DNA of 64,000 nt, taken from Aquabacterium sp. (GTDB taxonomy: Bacteria; Pseudomonadota; Gammaproteobacteria; Burkholderiales; Burkholderiaceae_C). The notes beneath the pieces are model-generated. The model saw only the letters and a program-made list of their open reading frames with translations. It made no database searches and was not told where the DNA came from. The stretch is from contig NZ_JAUSAR010000079.1 in assembly GCF_030652515.1 (NCBI RefSeq), positions 1 through 64,000 on the forward strand, given 5' to 3'. The translations under genes and the position numbers were made by a program. This document shows, one piece after another, positions 8,406 to 20,466 of the stretch (positions within the stretch are counted from its first letter, which is position 1; each line of letters opens with the position of its first letter).

Positions 8406-9671
8406 ATGCATCCTCAAGCCCTCCTCGAACTCACCGGCGCCCTGCTGCGTGACATCCTCAAGCTCGACGCCCCGGCCGACACCCTGGTATCGCTTTTTTT
8501 CCGCAAGAACAAAAACCTGGGCCAGCGCGAGCGCCACGCCCTGGCCGAGACGGCCTACGCCGTGCTGCGCCAGAAGCTGCTTTGGCAGCATTTGGCGCAG
8601 TCCGGCTTCGGTCCGATGGACCGCCGTCTGACCTTGCTGGCCTGGCAGGGCCAGGAACACGTGCTGAAGCTGGGCATCAACCCGGACGAAGCCGCCTGGC
8701 TGGACCGAATCAAGAAGATCGACCGCACCACCCTGCCCGACAAGCTGCGCCACAACCTGCCCGACTGGCTGGCCAACCGCCTGCGCGAGCAACTCAGCCC
8801 GGAAGAGTTCTGGGCTTTTGTCGAGACCATGTCGGGTGGCGCCCCGCTGGATTTGCGCGTCAACCCCTTGAAATCCAAGCGCGAAGCCGTGCTGGAAGCC
8901 TTGGCCGCCGCCGAAATCCCCGCCACCGAAACCCCGTTCTCGCCCTGGGGCATCCGCATCGAGGGCAAGCCTGCCCTGCAGAAAATGGATTTGTACACCG
9001 GCGGCCATGTCGAGGTGCAGGACGAGGGCAGCCAGTTGCTGGCCCTGATGACCGGCGCCAAGCGCGGCGAGATGATCGTGGACTTTTGCGCGGGCGCAGG
9101 CGGCAAGACGCTGGCCCTGGGCGCCATGATGCGCAACACCGGCCGCCTTTATGCCTTTGACATCTCAGGCCACCGCCTGGAGGCCCTGAAGCCCCGGCTG
9201 GCGCGCAGCGGGCTGTCGAACGTGTACCCCACGCAGATCGCGCACGAGCGCGACGACCGCATCAAGCGCCTGTCGGGCAAGATCGACCGCGTGCTGGTCG
9301 ATGCCCCGTGCACCGGCCTGGGCACCCTGCGGCGCAACCCCGACCTGAAATGGCGTCAAAGCCCCAAGGGCGTTGAAGAAATGCAGGTCAAGCAGAAAGC
9401 CATCTTGCACAGCGCTGCGCGTTTGCTGAAACCCGGCGGCCGACTGGTCTATGCCACGTGCAGCCTGATGCCCGGCGAGAACGAAGTCGTGGCCGATGCC
9501 TTCACGGCGGAGCACCCGGAATTTGTGCAGCTCGACGCACGCCAGGTGCTGGAGCAAGGTGGGGTGGCGCAGGCCGAATCGCTGACCACCCCGGCGGGCC
9601 ACCTCAGGTTGTGGCCCCACCGGCACCACACCGACGGCTTCTTCGCCGTGGCGTGGGAAAAGAAAGCTTAG
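8406..9671 (+). CDS. RsmB/NOP-type rRNA (cytosine-5) methyltransferase
   Basis: The 421-residue SAM-dependent RNA m5C methyltransferase has an N-terminal NusB-like helical domain (about residues 1-140) and a Rossmann methyltransferase domain. Motif I is DFCAGAGGKT. The catalytic region has the two cysteines of the family, in DAPCTGLG (motif IV) and YATCSL (motif VI, nucleophile). The layout suggests 16S rRNA modification as for RsmB. Burkholderiales often carry more than one such enzyme, so the exact target is not assigned. It is convergent with, and overlaps by four bases, the next gene. Confidence 0.85.
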   Translation: MHPQALLELTGALLRDILKLDAPADTLVSLFFRKNKNLGQRERHALAETAYAVLRQKLLWQHLAQSGFGPMDRRLTLLAWQGQEHVLKLGINPDEAAWLDRIKKIDRTTLPDKLRHNLPDWLANRLREQLSPEEFWAFVETMSGGAPLDLRVNPLKSKREAVLEALAAAEIPATETPFSPWGIRIEGKPALQKMDLYTGGHVEVQDEGSQLLALMTGAKRGEMIVDFCAGAGGKTLALGAMMRNTGRLYAFDISGHRLEALKPRLARSGLSNVYPTQIAHERDDRIKRLSGKIDRVLVDAPCTGLGTLRRNPDLKWRQSPKGVEEMQVKQKAILHSAARLLKPGGRLVYATCSLMPGENEVVADAFTAEHPEFVQLDARQVLEQGGVAQAESLTTPAGHLRLWPHRHHTDGFFAVAWEKKA

Positions 9672-10477
9672 AACAAGCTTTCCTTGACGTAGACCACGTC
9701 ATTGGCCAGGAGCTTGTCATTCATGCCAGGCTCCAGGATCTGCACGGTGCCACCAGCGTCACGGCGGTGAACCTTGATGCCCTTGGCCGTGCCACGTTGC
9801 GTCAGGCCGCCCACCGAGGCCAGGGCCTGCAGCAAGGTCATGTCGCGTTCCAGGCGCATGGAGCCGCCGCGCAGCACTTCACCATAGATGTAGATGGTGG
9901 GCGCGCGGTCCACCCAGATGGCGTCGTTGTTTTCCAGCGGGAAGTCTTCGGTCGTGCCCGAGGCAGCGAACACCTGCGGGAAGTCAATCTCCTTGCGGAA
10001 AGGCTTGCCATTGCGCTTGCCAGAGACCACCACCGTGTCAGAACCCTGGATGGGCACGATGCCGCCAGCCTGGGCCAACAGATCGCTCAAGCGGTTGGAG
10101 CCCGACTCCAGCGGATAACGCCCTGGGCGGTTGACCAGGCCCAGCACCGACACCTGGTTGCTCTTGACCGAGGTCAACAGGATGGAAACCTGGGGTTGCT
10201 TGAGGAAGTTGCCGGTCTTCAAGCCATCGGCGATTTTCTTTTCGGCATCGGAGACCGACAGGCCACCCAGCTTGACCGTGCCCAGCAGCGGGTAGGAGAT
10301 GGTGCCAGCTTCGGAGACGCGGGCATCCAGTGTCAGATCGACGTTCTGGAACACCGTGATGCGGATGATGTCGCCGGGACCGAGCACATAGTCGCCTTGC
10401 GATGCCGCGTGGGCATGGCCAGCGGCCATCAGGGTCACCGACAGCAGCCATTGAGCGATGAGACGCATCCACTTCAT
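9668..10477 (-). CDS. Wza/EpsE-type polysaccharide export protein
   Basis: The 269-residue periplasmic or outer-membrane component of polysaccharide export starts at 10477 (the AGGA upstream on the minus strand supports this). Its signal peptide ends near AHAA. The Poly_export domain begins at GDYVLGPGDIIRI, and at least two SLBB domains follow (around VLGLVNRPGRYPL and IYIYGEVLRGGSMRL). There is no lipobox Cys, so unlike classical Wza it is probably not acylated. No glycosyltransferases or tyrosine autokinase lie next to it, so it is an isolated member of a pathway encoded elsewhere. It may serve the exopolysaccharide that PEP-CTERM proteins usually accompany. Confidence 0.85.
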   Translation of the reverse strand: MKWMRLIAQWLLSVTLMAAGHAHAASQGDYVLGPGDIIRITVFQNVDLTLDARVSEAGTISYPLLGTVKLGGLSVSDAEKKIADGLKTGNFLKQPQVSILLTSVKSNQVSVLGLVNRPGRYPLESGSNRLSDLLAQAGGIVPIQGSDTVVVSGKRNGKPFRKEIDFPQVFAASGTTEDFPLENNDAIWVDRAPTIYIYGEVLRGGSMRLERDMTLLQALASVGGLTQRGTAKGIKVHRRDAGGTVQILEPGMNDKLLANDVVYVKESLF

Positions 10478-10610
10478 GTTGAAAGATCCTCTGGTCAGGT
10501 AAATGTAGGAGCAGGCAACCTGGCTGGCGCCTCGCGAACGTGTCAATGTATCACTTGGCCCGGCGCTACTGGGTAACCCCAAGAGCGCCCCAAGGTCCAG
10601 GCACGACAGC

Positions 10611-13022
10611 TCAGTAGAGTCCGTTTTCGCGGACTGGTTCCATGCGGGCCAGAAATGCGGCGATCTCGGTGGCCGGCATGGGCCGGGCCATCCAGAAGCC
10701 CTGCACCAGGTCGCAACCCAGCGCGCGCAACATCACCATCTGCTCGGGCAGTTCCACGCCTTCGGCGGTGGTTTCCAGGCGCAAGGCCTTGGCCAGGCTG
10801 ATGATGGCGGTCACCACGGCCTGGGCGTCGGGGTCGCTGTCCAGCGATCGCACGAACATGCCGTCGATCTTGAGCTGGTCCATCGGAAAGCGGCGCAAAT
10901 AGGCCAACGATGAATAGCCGGTGCCAAAGTCGTCCAGGGCCACGCGGATGCCCCGGCTGCGCAAGGCCGCCAGCGTGGCCTGTGCGCCCTCGTGGTCATC
11001 GATCAGGGCCGATTCGGTGATTTCCAGCTCCAGCCTTTCGGCAGGCAAACCGCTGTCGGCCAGCGCCTGCTCCACGATGTCCACCACCGAATGGCTGCGG
11101 AACTGCACCGCCGACAGGTTGACCGCCACGCGGATCCCGTCAGGCCATTGCATGGCCACCTTGCAGGCCTGGCGCAGCACCCAGGTGCCCAGGGGCACGA
11201 TCTGGCCGGTTTCTTCGGCCACGGGGATGAACTCGTTGGGGCCGATCAGGCCGCGTTCCTGGTGCTGCCAGCGCACCAGGGCCTCGAAGCCCACCACCTG
11301 CCCGGTCCGGGTGCTGACCTGGGGTTGGTAGTGCACGGCGAATTGTTCATCGGCCAGCGCCACGCCCATTTCCTGCTGCAGGCGGGCACGCGCCCTGGCG
11401 CTCTCGCCCATCACGGGCACGAAAAAGCGGTGTGTGTTGCGCCCACCGGCCTTGGCCGCGTACAGGGCCAGGTCGGCGCTTTGCAGCAAGGTCTGGGGGC
11501 TGGTGCCATCGCGCGGGGCCAGCGCCATGCCAATGCTGGCACGCACTTCCACGCGCACATCTTCCAGCTGGCAAGGCGTGGCCAGGGCCGCCAGCAGGCG
11601 ATCGCCCAGCTCGGCCGCCGAGGCTTCATCACCAGCCTGCCAGCTCAGCAAGGCGAACTCGTCACCGCCCAGGCGCGCCAGCAGATCGCCGGGCGCCACG
11701 CAGGCCTTGATGCGCGCGGCCACACTGCGCAGCAACTGGTCGCCCACGGCGTGGCCCAGTGAATCGTTGATGCCCTTGAAGTTGTCCAGGTCCACGAACA
11801 ACAAGGCGCAGCCGCGCTGCGAGGTCTCAACGCTGGCGCAGACCCGCGCCAGCTCCAGGCTGAAGCAATGGCGGTTGGCCAGCCCGGTCAAGGCATCGAC
11901 ATTGGCCAGGCGCGCCATTTCGTCACGCGCAATGCGCCCCTGCGTCACATCGGCGCCCACGCCGCGCCAGCCAGCGGCACGGCCCCGGTCGTCAAACAGC
12001 GGCTTGGCCATCAAGGACCACCAGCGCAATTCACCATCGACCTGCACGGGCAATTCCAGATCGCGGAAAGGCCTCCCCAAGCGCAAATGGGACTGGAGTT
12101 GTTCGAAAGCGCTGGCCGCCTCGGTCGATTCGGCGGGCAGCATGGTGGACACCAGGTCGGTGAACGAGTGCTTGAGCAACTGGTGGGCCGACAGGCCAAA
12201 GGACTGCGCCAGGCGCGCGGACACGTGGCGGAAATGCCCAGTGTGCGAGATCTCCCAAAGCCAATCGCTGGCGTGTTCTTCAAAATCGCGCAGCAAGAGG
12301 TCGATCAGTTGCCGCTGGCGGTCGGCTTCGGCCTCGGTCCGCAGGCGGCTGAAGAACATGCGCGCGTTGGCCATGGTCACGCCCATGACCGTGACCGACC
12401 AGATGCCCAGCAGGCCCAGGATCGACACGTTGTTGATGTAGACGGACCGCTGCAGGGCCATGGCCGTGGCCCCGGCCATGACCAGCACATATGCGCAAGC
12501 CGCGATCGGGATCGAGCTGAGGATCAGCCCCCCGCCGCACATCATGCCCACCAGGACCGATGAGATCAACAACTGCCCCAGGTGGTCGGAGATCGGGAAC
12601 ATCATGACCGGGATCGCAGCCCAGATGACCGCGAAAGCCGAAACGCTCCAGGTCACCACGTGCAAGCTCCCCCGGCTGGCCACGGGCTTGGCTTTGCCCG
12701 TCAGCAAAAGGCGCATGCCCCGGTCCAGCATCACCAGGCTCAGCACGGCCAACACCACCCACAGGCACAGCGACCACGCGGGCATCTGCCCCCAGAAAGT
12801 GGCGGCGATGGTGACCGTGGCGATGAGGTTGCCCATGAACACCATGGGCAGCAAGCCCACGACGGCCAGGATCTGGCGCGCCCGGAAGTGGCGGGCGTTG
12901 TGGCCGTCCACGTGCTCACTGGCAGACGCCTCACGCCACAAGGTCGTCAGGCGCTGACGCCAGTTGCTCGGCGGCAGCGGAGCAGGTTTGCCCTTCTTCA
13001 ATGGGACGGAAAGCTCGGTCAT
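10611..13022 (-). CDS. Membrane PAS-GGDEF-EAL cyclic di-GMP protein
   Basis: The protein is about 803 residues if it starts at the Met at 13022; an upstream Met at 13091 would add 23 poorly conserved residues, and neither has a clear ribosome site. It has an N-terminal array of about five to seven membrane helices, a PAS-like domain (DWLWEISHTGHFRHVS onward), a GGDEF domain with intact RLGGDEF, and an EAL domain. EAL motifs seen are FEALVRW, VNLSAVQF, ELEITES, DDFGTGYSS, KIDGMFV and TAEGVE, so phosphodiesterase activity is likely. The position of the inhibitory RxxD site before GGDEF reads APGD, so product inhibition of the cyclase is not expected. The sensed signal is unknown. Confidence 0.9.
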   Translation of the reverse strand: MTELSVPLKKGKPAPLPPSNWRQRLTTLWREASASEHVDGHNARHFRARQILAVVGLLPMVFMGNLIATVTIAATFWGQMPAWSLCLWVVLAVLSLVMLDRGMRLLLTGKAKPVASRGSLHVVTWSVSAFAVIWAAIPVMMFPISDHLGQLLISSVLVGMMCGGGLILSSIPIAACAYVLVMAGATAMALQRSVYINNVSILGLLGIWSVTVMGVTMANARMFFSRLRTEAEADRQRQLIDLLLRDFEEHASDWLWEISHTGHFRHVSARLAQSFGLSAHQLLKHSFTDLVSTMLPAESTEAASAFEQLQSHLRLGRPFRDLELPVQVDGELRWWSLMAKPLFDDRGRAAGWRGVGADVTQGRIARDEMARLANVDALTGLANRHCFSLELARVCASVETSQRGCALLFVDLDNFKGINDSLGHAVGDQLLRSVAARIKACVAPGDLLARLGGDEFALLSWQAGDEASAAELGDRLLAALATPCQLEDVRVEVRASIGMALAPRDGTSPQTLLQSADLALYAAKAGGRNTHRFFVPVMGESARARARLQQEMGVALADEQFAVHYQPQVSTRTGQVVGFEALVRWQHQERGLIGPNEFIPVAEETGQIVPLGTWVLRQACKVAMQWPDGIRVAVNLSAVQFRSHSVVDIVEQALADSGLPAERLELEITESALIDDHEGAQATLAALRSRGIRVALDDFGTGYSSLAYLRRFPMDQLKIDGMFVRSLDSDPDAQAVVTAIISLAKALRLETTAEGVELPEQMVMLRALGCDLVQGFWMARPMPATEIAAFLARMEPVRENGLY

Positions 13023-13200
13023 GGACAAGACATGGGCAACATCCAGGTGAGATCGGCTTTTGAGCGTGCAACTTGAGCGCGCCAGGGCCATTCTGGGCTC
13101 GTTTGCTCAGGGTTGCCCCCAGGAAGGGGAATGCCTCACGACGGACGGCATCAACTCGCAAGGCAATTGGCTTACCATGGCCGCCCTTGCCGTGCCCTGA

Positions 13201-15525
<2,325 letters not shown>

Positions 15526-15529
15526 TTTC

Positions 15530-15885
15530 GCTTTGTCCTGGCAGCGCGGGGCGCGGGCTGGGGCGGTCTCCGGCCCTTTGTTCGCCCCGCTGGTGGCACG
15601 CCACCTCCCCCTAACCGTGCCACGCCACCAGCGGGGCGATCAGGGATGAGGCGGAGGCGGGCGGGGCGACTTCGGGGGCGTCGAGGCGCGCAGGCCACGG
15701 CGGGTTGCCCCTCGCACAGCGAGGGGTCGGCGAGGACTGTCTGAGCTGGCCGCAGGCCAGCGAGTTCCGCAGCCGCCCGCCGTGGCCGAGCACCGCAGAG
15801 CAGTCCTTTGCTACGCGGTGGACCGCCACCATAGGAGCCCTGCCCGCCTCCGCCTCATCCCCGCCCCGCGCTGCCACGACAAAGC
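15530..15885. repeat. Nested inverted-repeat element filling the maeB-SCO gap
   Basis: No gene is convincing in the 425 bases between maeB and the SCO gene. Instead there is a set of nested inverted repeats. The outer arms are 15530-15553 and 15862-15885 (24 bp, one mismatch). Next in are 15643-15662 and 15842-15861 (20 bp, perfect), then 15693-15704 and 15776-15787 (12 bp, perfect). Small hairpins lie inside at 15708-15726 and 15745-15761, with another at 15583-15597 / 15624-15638 (15 bp, perfect). Transcribed from either strand it would fold into one long branched structure. I recall similar intergenic sequence in Comamonadaceae genomes but cannot confirm this here. Confidence 0.8.
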
Positions 15886-15950
15886 AAACCGCCCAACGCA
15901 AGCCCACACCACCACCCGCGCCAACTCAAAACCCAGGGCCAAACAGAACA

Positions 15951-16625
15951 TCAGCTCCCTGAGCCCGAAGCCAACAACTGCTTGATGTCCGAGGTCAGCG
16001 CATCCGCCCCCAAGCCATAGCGCACAAACAAACGCACCTGCCCACTCGGATCAAACACGAAGCCACCCGCGGTGTGGTCCATCGTGTAGCCCTTGCCATC
16101 CTGCGTCGGCACCTTCTGGTAAAACACCTTGAAGTCACGCGACGCCGCGTTGATCTCTTCCAGCGAGCCGCGCAGGCCGATGAAGCTGGGATCCATGCCC
16201 GTCAGGTAAGCCTTGAGCACCTCGGCCGTGTCGCGCTCCGGGTCGATGGTGATGAACACACCCTGCACGCGCTCACCATCCTTGCCCAGCCGACGCTTGA
16301 CCTCGGCCAGCTCGGCCATGGTCGTGGGGCAAACTTCGGGGCACTGCGTGAAGCCGAAGAACACGAACACCACCTTGCCCTTGAAATCGGCCAGCGTGCG
16401 CTTCTTGCCATCGAAATCGGTCAGCGAAAACTGCTTGGCATAGTCCGCGCCGGTGATGTCCACCGATTTGAATGACGATGACGACGGCTTGGCAACTGCC
16501 GCAGCCTGTGGCTGGCTGCTGCTCGGATCGGTGCTCTCAGCACGCTGATCACAGCCCACCAGGAGCATCGACGATGCCAGCACCCACGTGCAGGCCACGG
16601 CCACAGAAGACTTGATGTTGCGCAT
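15951..16625 (-). CDS. SCO1/SenC family copper chaperone for cytochrome oxidase
   Basis: A lipoprotein of 224 residues with a thioredoxin fold that delivers copper to, or reduces, the CuA site of oxidase subunit II. The signal peptide ends in lipobox LVGC (Cys25). The copper ligands of the family are present: CPEVC (Cys95, Cys99) and His184 in DHTAGGF. It is the last gene of the minus-strand cox cluster, nine bases after ctaB, consistent with co-transcription. Confidence 0.9.
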   Translation of the reverse strand: MRNIKSSVAVACTWVLASSMLLVGCDQRAESTDPSSSQPQAAAVAKPSSSSFKSVDITGADYAKQFSLTDFDGKKRTLADFKGKVVFVFFGFTQCPEVCPTTMAELAEVKRRLGKDGERVQGVFITIDPERDTAEVLKAYLTGMDPSFIGLRGSLEEINAASRDFKVFYQKVPTQDGKGYTMDHTAGGFVFDPSGQVRLFVRYGLGADALTSDIKQLLASGSGS

Positions 16626-16633
16626 GAGGTGTC

Positions 16634-17548
16634 TCAGATCGGCACGTAGTGGTCCACCAGCAAAGCCGCGAACAGCAGCATCAGGTAGATGATGGAAAAC
16701 TTGAAGGTCTGGCGGGCCAGCTCATCGCTGTAGTGGCGCCAAAGGCGAAAAGCATAGGCCACGAACCACAAGCCCAGCACCAAGGCCGACACCAGGTAAA
16801 TCCAGCCGCTCATGTGATAGATGAAGGGCAGCAAGGTGCCCGCCAGCAGCACGAAGGTGTAAAGCAACACGTGCAAGCGCGTGAACTCGTTGCCGTGCGT
16901 GACCGGCAACATCGGCAGACCGGCGCGGGCGTAGTCCTCGACCCGGTACAAAGCCAGGGCCCAGAAATGCGGCGGCGTCCACAAGAAGATGATCAGGCAG
17001 AGCATCCAGGCTTCTGGATCGACCGAGCCGCGCATCGCGGCCCAGCCCAGCACGGGCGGCATGGCGCCTGACGCGCCCCCGATGACGATGTTCTGCGGCG
17101 TCAGGGGCTTGAGCACCACGGTGTAGATGATGGCGTAGCCCACGAAGGTGGCCAGGGTGAGCCACATCGTCAGGGCATTGACCCACAGGATCAGGATGGC
17201 CATGCCCAAGATGCACAGGCCCGCGCTGAACAACAGGGTTTGCGTCTTGGTGAGCTCTCCACGCGCCGTGGGGCGCCAGGACGTGCGTTTCATGCGCGAA
17301 TCGATCTCTTGCTCGATCAGGCAGTTGAACGCCGCCGCCGCCCCCGCCACCAACCAGATGCCGATGCAGGCGGCCAGGGCCGTCAAGGCTTCGGCTTGGG
17401 AGGGCATGCCCGGCACGGCCAGCAACATGCCGATCACCGCGCAAAACACGATCAGTTGCACCACGCGCGGCTTGGTCAGCACGTAAAACTGCTTGAAACG
17501 CGAGGGCAAGCTCATCGCGGGCGGGCTGGAGGCAACGGATTCAGTCAT
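16634..17548 (-). CDS. ctaB: Haem O synthase (protoheme IX farnesyltransferase)
   Basis: The 304-residue inner-membrane UbiA-family prenyltransferase attaches farnesyl to protohaem to give haem O, the precursor of haem A. About eight or nine membrane helices are visible. The Asp-rich prenyl diphosphate motif is [15 protein letters not shown], and a second conserved segment lies near the middle (SVDPEAW to HFWALAL). It lies between ctaA (28-base gap) and the SCO gene, the usual betaproteobacterial order. Confidence 0.92.
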   Translation of the reverse strand: MTESVASSPPAMSLPSRFKQFYVLTKPRVVQLIVFCAVIGMLLAVPGMPSQAEALTALAACIGIWLVAGAAAAFNCLIEQEIDSRMKRTSWRPTARGELTKTQTLLFSAGLCILGMAILILWVNALTMWLTLATFVGYAIIYTVVLKPLTPQNIVIGGASGAMPPVLGWAAMRGSVDPEAWMLCLIIFLWTPPHFWALALYRVEDYARAGLPMLPVTHGNEFTRLHVLLYTFVLLAGTLLPFIYHMSGWIYLVSALVLGLWFVAYAFRLWRHYSDELARQTFKFSIIYLMLLFAALLVDHYVPI

Positions 17549-17576
17549 GTGGGGGATCGCTAGGTCAGGCCCGATT

Positions 17577-18707
17577 TTAAGAGGTGCGCGGAGAAATCAG
17601 GGCCCCGCGCGGTTGTACCAGCAAACGCACCAACCACCACACCAGCAGGGCCGCGCCCAGGGTGTGGCCCAAGGCGGCCACCAGCGGCCAGCCCAGCACC
17701 ACATTGCTCAGCCCCGTGATCAATTGCCAGGCCGCCAGGGCCCACAGGCCCATGGCTTCGCGCCGCCACCAGCGCGCCCGCCACAAGCCCCAGGCCAGTG
17801 CCACCATGGCGGCCAACACCAACACAGCCGCCAGGCGGTGAACCATGTGGATGGCGGTCAAACCCGCCAGGGTGATGTGCGCCCCCAGGCCATCACCCCC
17901 CAAGGGGCGCAACAGGCGAAAACCGGTTTCGAAATCCATGTCGGGCCACCATTGCCCCTGGCACAGCGGCACTTCGCTGCAGGCCAGCACCGCCGAATTG
18001 GTGCTGACCCAACCGCCCAAGGCCATCTGAACCACCGCCAGGGCCAGCACCAACAGGGCCCCGTGCCTGAGCGAAGAGCGGCGCCAAGCCTGGGCCACAG
18101 CGGGATTCACCTGGTCCAGCGCCCGCGCCTGCGCGGTCAACAAGCCCACCCCCAGCAAGCCGCCCAGCAAATGCCCGGTGACCACCAGCGGATAAAGCTT
18201 CAGCGTGACCGTCAAGGCGCCGAACGCGCCCTGTGCGCACACCCACACGAAAGTCAGCGTGGGCCACCAAGGCGACAGGCTGCCCCGCTTGTGGCGGCCC
18301 CACCAGGCCGCGATCATCAAACCCGTGATCAAGGCACCCACGCCGGAGGCCAGGTAACGGTGGATCATCTCGATCCACGCCTTGCCATGCGTGACCGGGC
18401 CGCTGGGCAGGATGGCCTGCGCTTCTTCGATCAGCGAGCGGGCGCCCACCGGGCTGTTGTGCCCATAGCAACCCGGCCAATCCGGGCAACCCAGGCCAGA
18501 ATCCGTCAGGCGCGTGAAGGCGCCAAACACCACGAGGTCCAAGGTCAGGAAAAGCGTGGCCAGGGTCAGGGCGCGTTGCCAGGCGGGCCAGCCTTGCAGC
18601 CCCTCGCGGCGCCCTTTCACCACCACCCACAGCAGCGGCAACACCGCCAGCAAAGCGCCCACCAGGGCGATCTCCAACGCCGGGTTCCAGTCGATCCAAC
18701 CACCCAT
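17577..18707 (-). CDS. ctaA: Haem A synthase, COX15/CtaA family
   Basis: The 376-residue, eight-helix membrane enzyme oxidises the C8 methyl of haem O to formyl, yielding haem A. Conserved features are visible: [21 protein letters not shown], the EMIHRY histidine segment, the TGHLLGG histidine, and IHMVHRLAA near the C-terminus. Paired His residues in these helices are the haem ligands of the family. It is followed directly by ctaB and preceded by the SCO-like gene, all on one strand. Confidence 0.92.
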   Translation of the reverse strand: MGGWIDWNPALEIALVGALLAVLPLLWVVVKGRREGLQGWPAWQRALTLATLFLTLDLVVFGAFTRLTDSGLGCPDWPGCYGHNSPVGARSLIEEAQAILPSGPVTHGKAWIEMIHRYLASGVGALITGLMIAAWWGRHKRGSLSPWWPTLTFVWVCAQGAFGALTVTLKLYPLVVTGHLLGGLLGVGLLTAQARALDQVNPAVAQAWRRSSLRHGALLVLALAVVQMALGGWVSTNSAVLACSEVPLCQGQWWPDMDFETGFRLLRPLGGDGLGAHITLAGLTAIHMVHRLAAVLVLAAMVALAWGLWRARWWRREAMGLWALAAWQLITGLSNVVLGWPLVAALGHTLGAALLVWWLVRLLVQPRGALISPRTS

Positions 18708-18725
18708 GTCGTGCCCCAGCCCGCC

Positions 18726-19430
18726 TCAGCGGCCCGCCTCGTCCCAGGAATCGTTGGCCTTCATCAGGCGGCTGAGGTCACGTTTGACCTTGCTCATGTC
18801 GGGCTGCGCCGGAAAACGCATCATCCAGGCCCCGTTGGGATCGACCAGGTACAAATGGGCGCTCAAGGGCTGCCCCGCCTCGGGGCTGAGCCACTTGGCC
18901 AGCTCAGCGGCGGATGTGCGCAACACCGTCGTGCCCTCCAGGCCTGGCTTGATGGCATCGCGCACCGGTGCGTCATCGGTGATGAGCCAGACGCGGTCCA
19001 CCCGGTCCTTGTCCCGGCCCAGCGTCTCGCGCACCTGGCGCTGCCAGTACAGGTGCTGCTCGCAGGCAGCATCACAGGCGCCGTCGGCCACCGTCACCAG
19101 GAGCCACTGCCCTTTGAGCGAAGACGCGGTCACGGGCCGATTTTGCGGATCCTTGAGCGGCAACGCCGCGTCGGCGGGCATGTCACGCATGGGCAGGATC
19201 AGGCTGCCGTAGTTGGCGCGCCCCTCAGGCCGGATCACGTAATAGGTCAGGTACGAGGCCACCACCGGCGTGGCACAGATGGCCCACACCAGCAGCATCT
19301 TGATCCGGCCAAGGCGCGTGCGCTGCCCCTGCTCGGCCTGCGGTGCCGAGGGCAAGCTGTGCACGCTCATTTGCACCAGGGGGTCACCGCGTTCGGCGGC
19401 GGAGGGGGCTGAGGAGTTGGAACCAGACAT
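18726..19430 (-). CDS. Membrane-anchored SCO-like thioredoxin-fold protein of the cox operon
   Basis: This 234-residue protein has one membrane helix (about 45-64) and a periplasmic domain resembling a diverged SCO or thioredoxin fold. It has a CDAAC pair (Cys119, Cys123), spaced as the CxxxC of SCO proteins. AHLYLVDPNG follows, where SCO proteins have HxxGGFxxDPxG (His192 is the candidate third ligand). Burkholderiales cox operons commonly carry such a protein between surf1 and ctaA. A role in copper insertion or thiol reduction during oxidase assembly is inferred. Its start overlaps the 3' end of surf1 by 47 bases. Confidence 0.7.
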   Translation of the reverse strand: MSGSNSSAPSAAERGDPLVQMSVHSLPSAPQAEQGQRTRLGRIKMLLVWAICATPVVASYLTYYVIRPEGRANYGSLILPMRDMPADAALPLKDPQNRPVTASSLKGQWLLVTVADGACDAACEQHLYWQRQVRETLGRDKDRVDRVWLITDDAPVRDAIKPGLEGTTVLRTSAAELAKWLSPEAGQPLSAHLYLVDPNGAWMMRFPAQPDMSKVKRDLSRLMKANDSWDEAGR

Positions 19431-20181
19431 ACAGTCCTGTGATCAAGGCGGCCAGGGCGAACCACTGAGCCGCGTAAGCATGGTGTTTTCCGACATCGGA
19501 GGCCGGTGCAGGCCAATCGCGCCGCAAAGGAAAGCCCGACGCGTCGGGGGGAAAGGCCTGGCCAGACGCCGATGTCTCGGGCTGCAACTGGAGCACCACG
19601 GTGGGCGCCACCGTCACCGCCTTGCCCAGCAGGGCCGTCACGGCCGCGAAGTCGATATTCTGGACGATGCGGGGGCTGGACGCGGCCAGTGAGGCCATGT
19701 CGGCCCCCAAACTGTAGGAGCGGGACAATTCAGGCAGCACACGCCCGACCAGTTGAACAGGGCCCACGGGGGTCAGGAATGGCGGAATCTGGGCGCGGTC
19801 TTGCGCGTTGCGGGGCACCCATCCGCGTTGCACCAAGAGCAGCTGCGCAGCACAAGGCCCGGGGCCTTCGAGTTGCATCGCGGTGATGACATAGAACCCG
19901 GCCCGGCCACCCATGGCACGGTTGTCCAGCAACCAGGTGCGCTGAGGCAACCACTGGCCGCGCAGCACCACGCGGCGGTTCACCAGCAAGGCATCGGCCT
20001 GCGCGTCACAATGCAAGGCCTCATTGCCGAGAATGGGCAAGGCATCGCGCTCGGCCACCGCCGCTTGCCGGGCGAGTTTTTCGTCTGCGCGGTGCAGTTG
20101 CCAGCGCCCCAGAGACGCGGTCAGCCCCACCGCCAGCATGGCGGCCACCAAAACCAGGGCCCGGCGCCAACGCGGGCTCAT
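19384..20181 (-). CDS. SURF1 family cytochrome oxidase assembly protein
   Basis: The 265-residue protein has the SURF1 layout: an N-terminal membrane helix (about 8-25), a periplasmic domain, and a C-terminal helix (about 235-255). It contains the family signatures GRWQLHRADEK near the start, LLVQRGWVPR in the middle, and HHAYAAQWFALA before the last helix. SURF1 helps insert haem A into subunit I. The start at 20181 is the Met of MSPRWRR; the frame stays open far upstream but without similarity. The DUF2909 gene diverges 43 bases upstream. Confidence 0.85.
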   Translation of the reverse strand: MSPRWRRALVLVAAMLAVGLTASLGRWQLHRADEKLARQAAVAERDALPILGNEALHCDAQADALLVNRRVVLRGQWLPQRTWLLDNRAMGGRAGFYVITAMQLEGPGPCAAQLLLVQRGWVPRNAQDRAQIPPFLTPVGPVQLVGRVLPELSRSYSLGADMASLAASSPRIVQNIDFAAVTALLGKAVTVAPTVVLQLQPETSASGQAFPPDASGFPLRRDWPAPASDVGKHHAYAAQWFALAALITGLYVWFQLLSPLRRRTR

Positions 20182-20223
20182 CGGCCCCTCATCCGTGCCA
20201 CGCCACCGACATAATGTCTCACC

Positions 20224-20439
20224 ATGAAAATCATCATCACCTTTGCATTGCTGGCCATCATCGTTGCGCTCGCCCTGGCCGGCCGGGCTCTGCTCAAGGA
20301 CGGCCGTGACGGCGCCCCTAAAAGCAACCGCATGCTGCATGCCCTGGCCTTGCGCGTGGCCCTGTCCGTGGGCTTGTTCGTGTTCATCCTCATCAGCTAC
20401 AAGATGGGTTGGATTCAACCCACGGGCATCCCGTTGTGA
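20224..20439 (+). CDS. DUF2909 twin-transmembrane small protein
   Basis: The 71-residue protein has two membrane helices (about 3-21 and 44-64) joined by a short basic loop, ending GWIQPxGIP. This matches the DUF2909 family, found in betaproteobacteria and gammaproteobacteria next to cytochrome oxidase genes. It is on the plus strand between surf1 and coxC, opposite to the cox genes. Its function is unknown; an oxidase-related role rests only on position. Confidence 0.75.
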   Translation: MKIIITFALLAIIVALALAGRALLKDGRDGAPKSNRMLHALALRVALSVGLFVFILISYKMGWIQPTGIPL

Positions 20440-20466
20440 ACCGCAGCAAGCGGCCCTGAAGTCAAA

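Noticed and set aside
15611-15962. Short frames of 85-98 codons in the maeB-SCO gap
   Set aside because: They run through the nested inverted repeats, lack ribosome sites and show no protein-like pattern.
17493-19412. A 639-codon plus-strand frame across ctaB, ctaA and the SCO-like gene
   Set aside because: It spans three well-recognised minus-strand genes, has shadow composition and no ribosome site.
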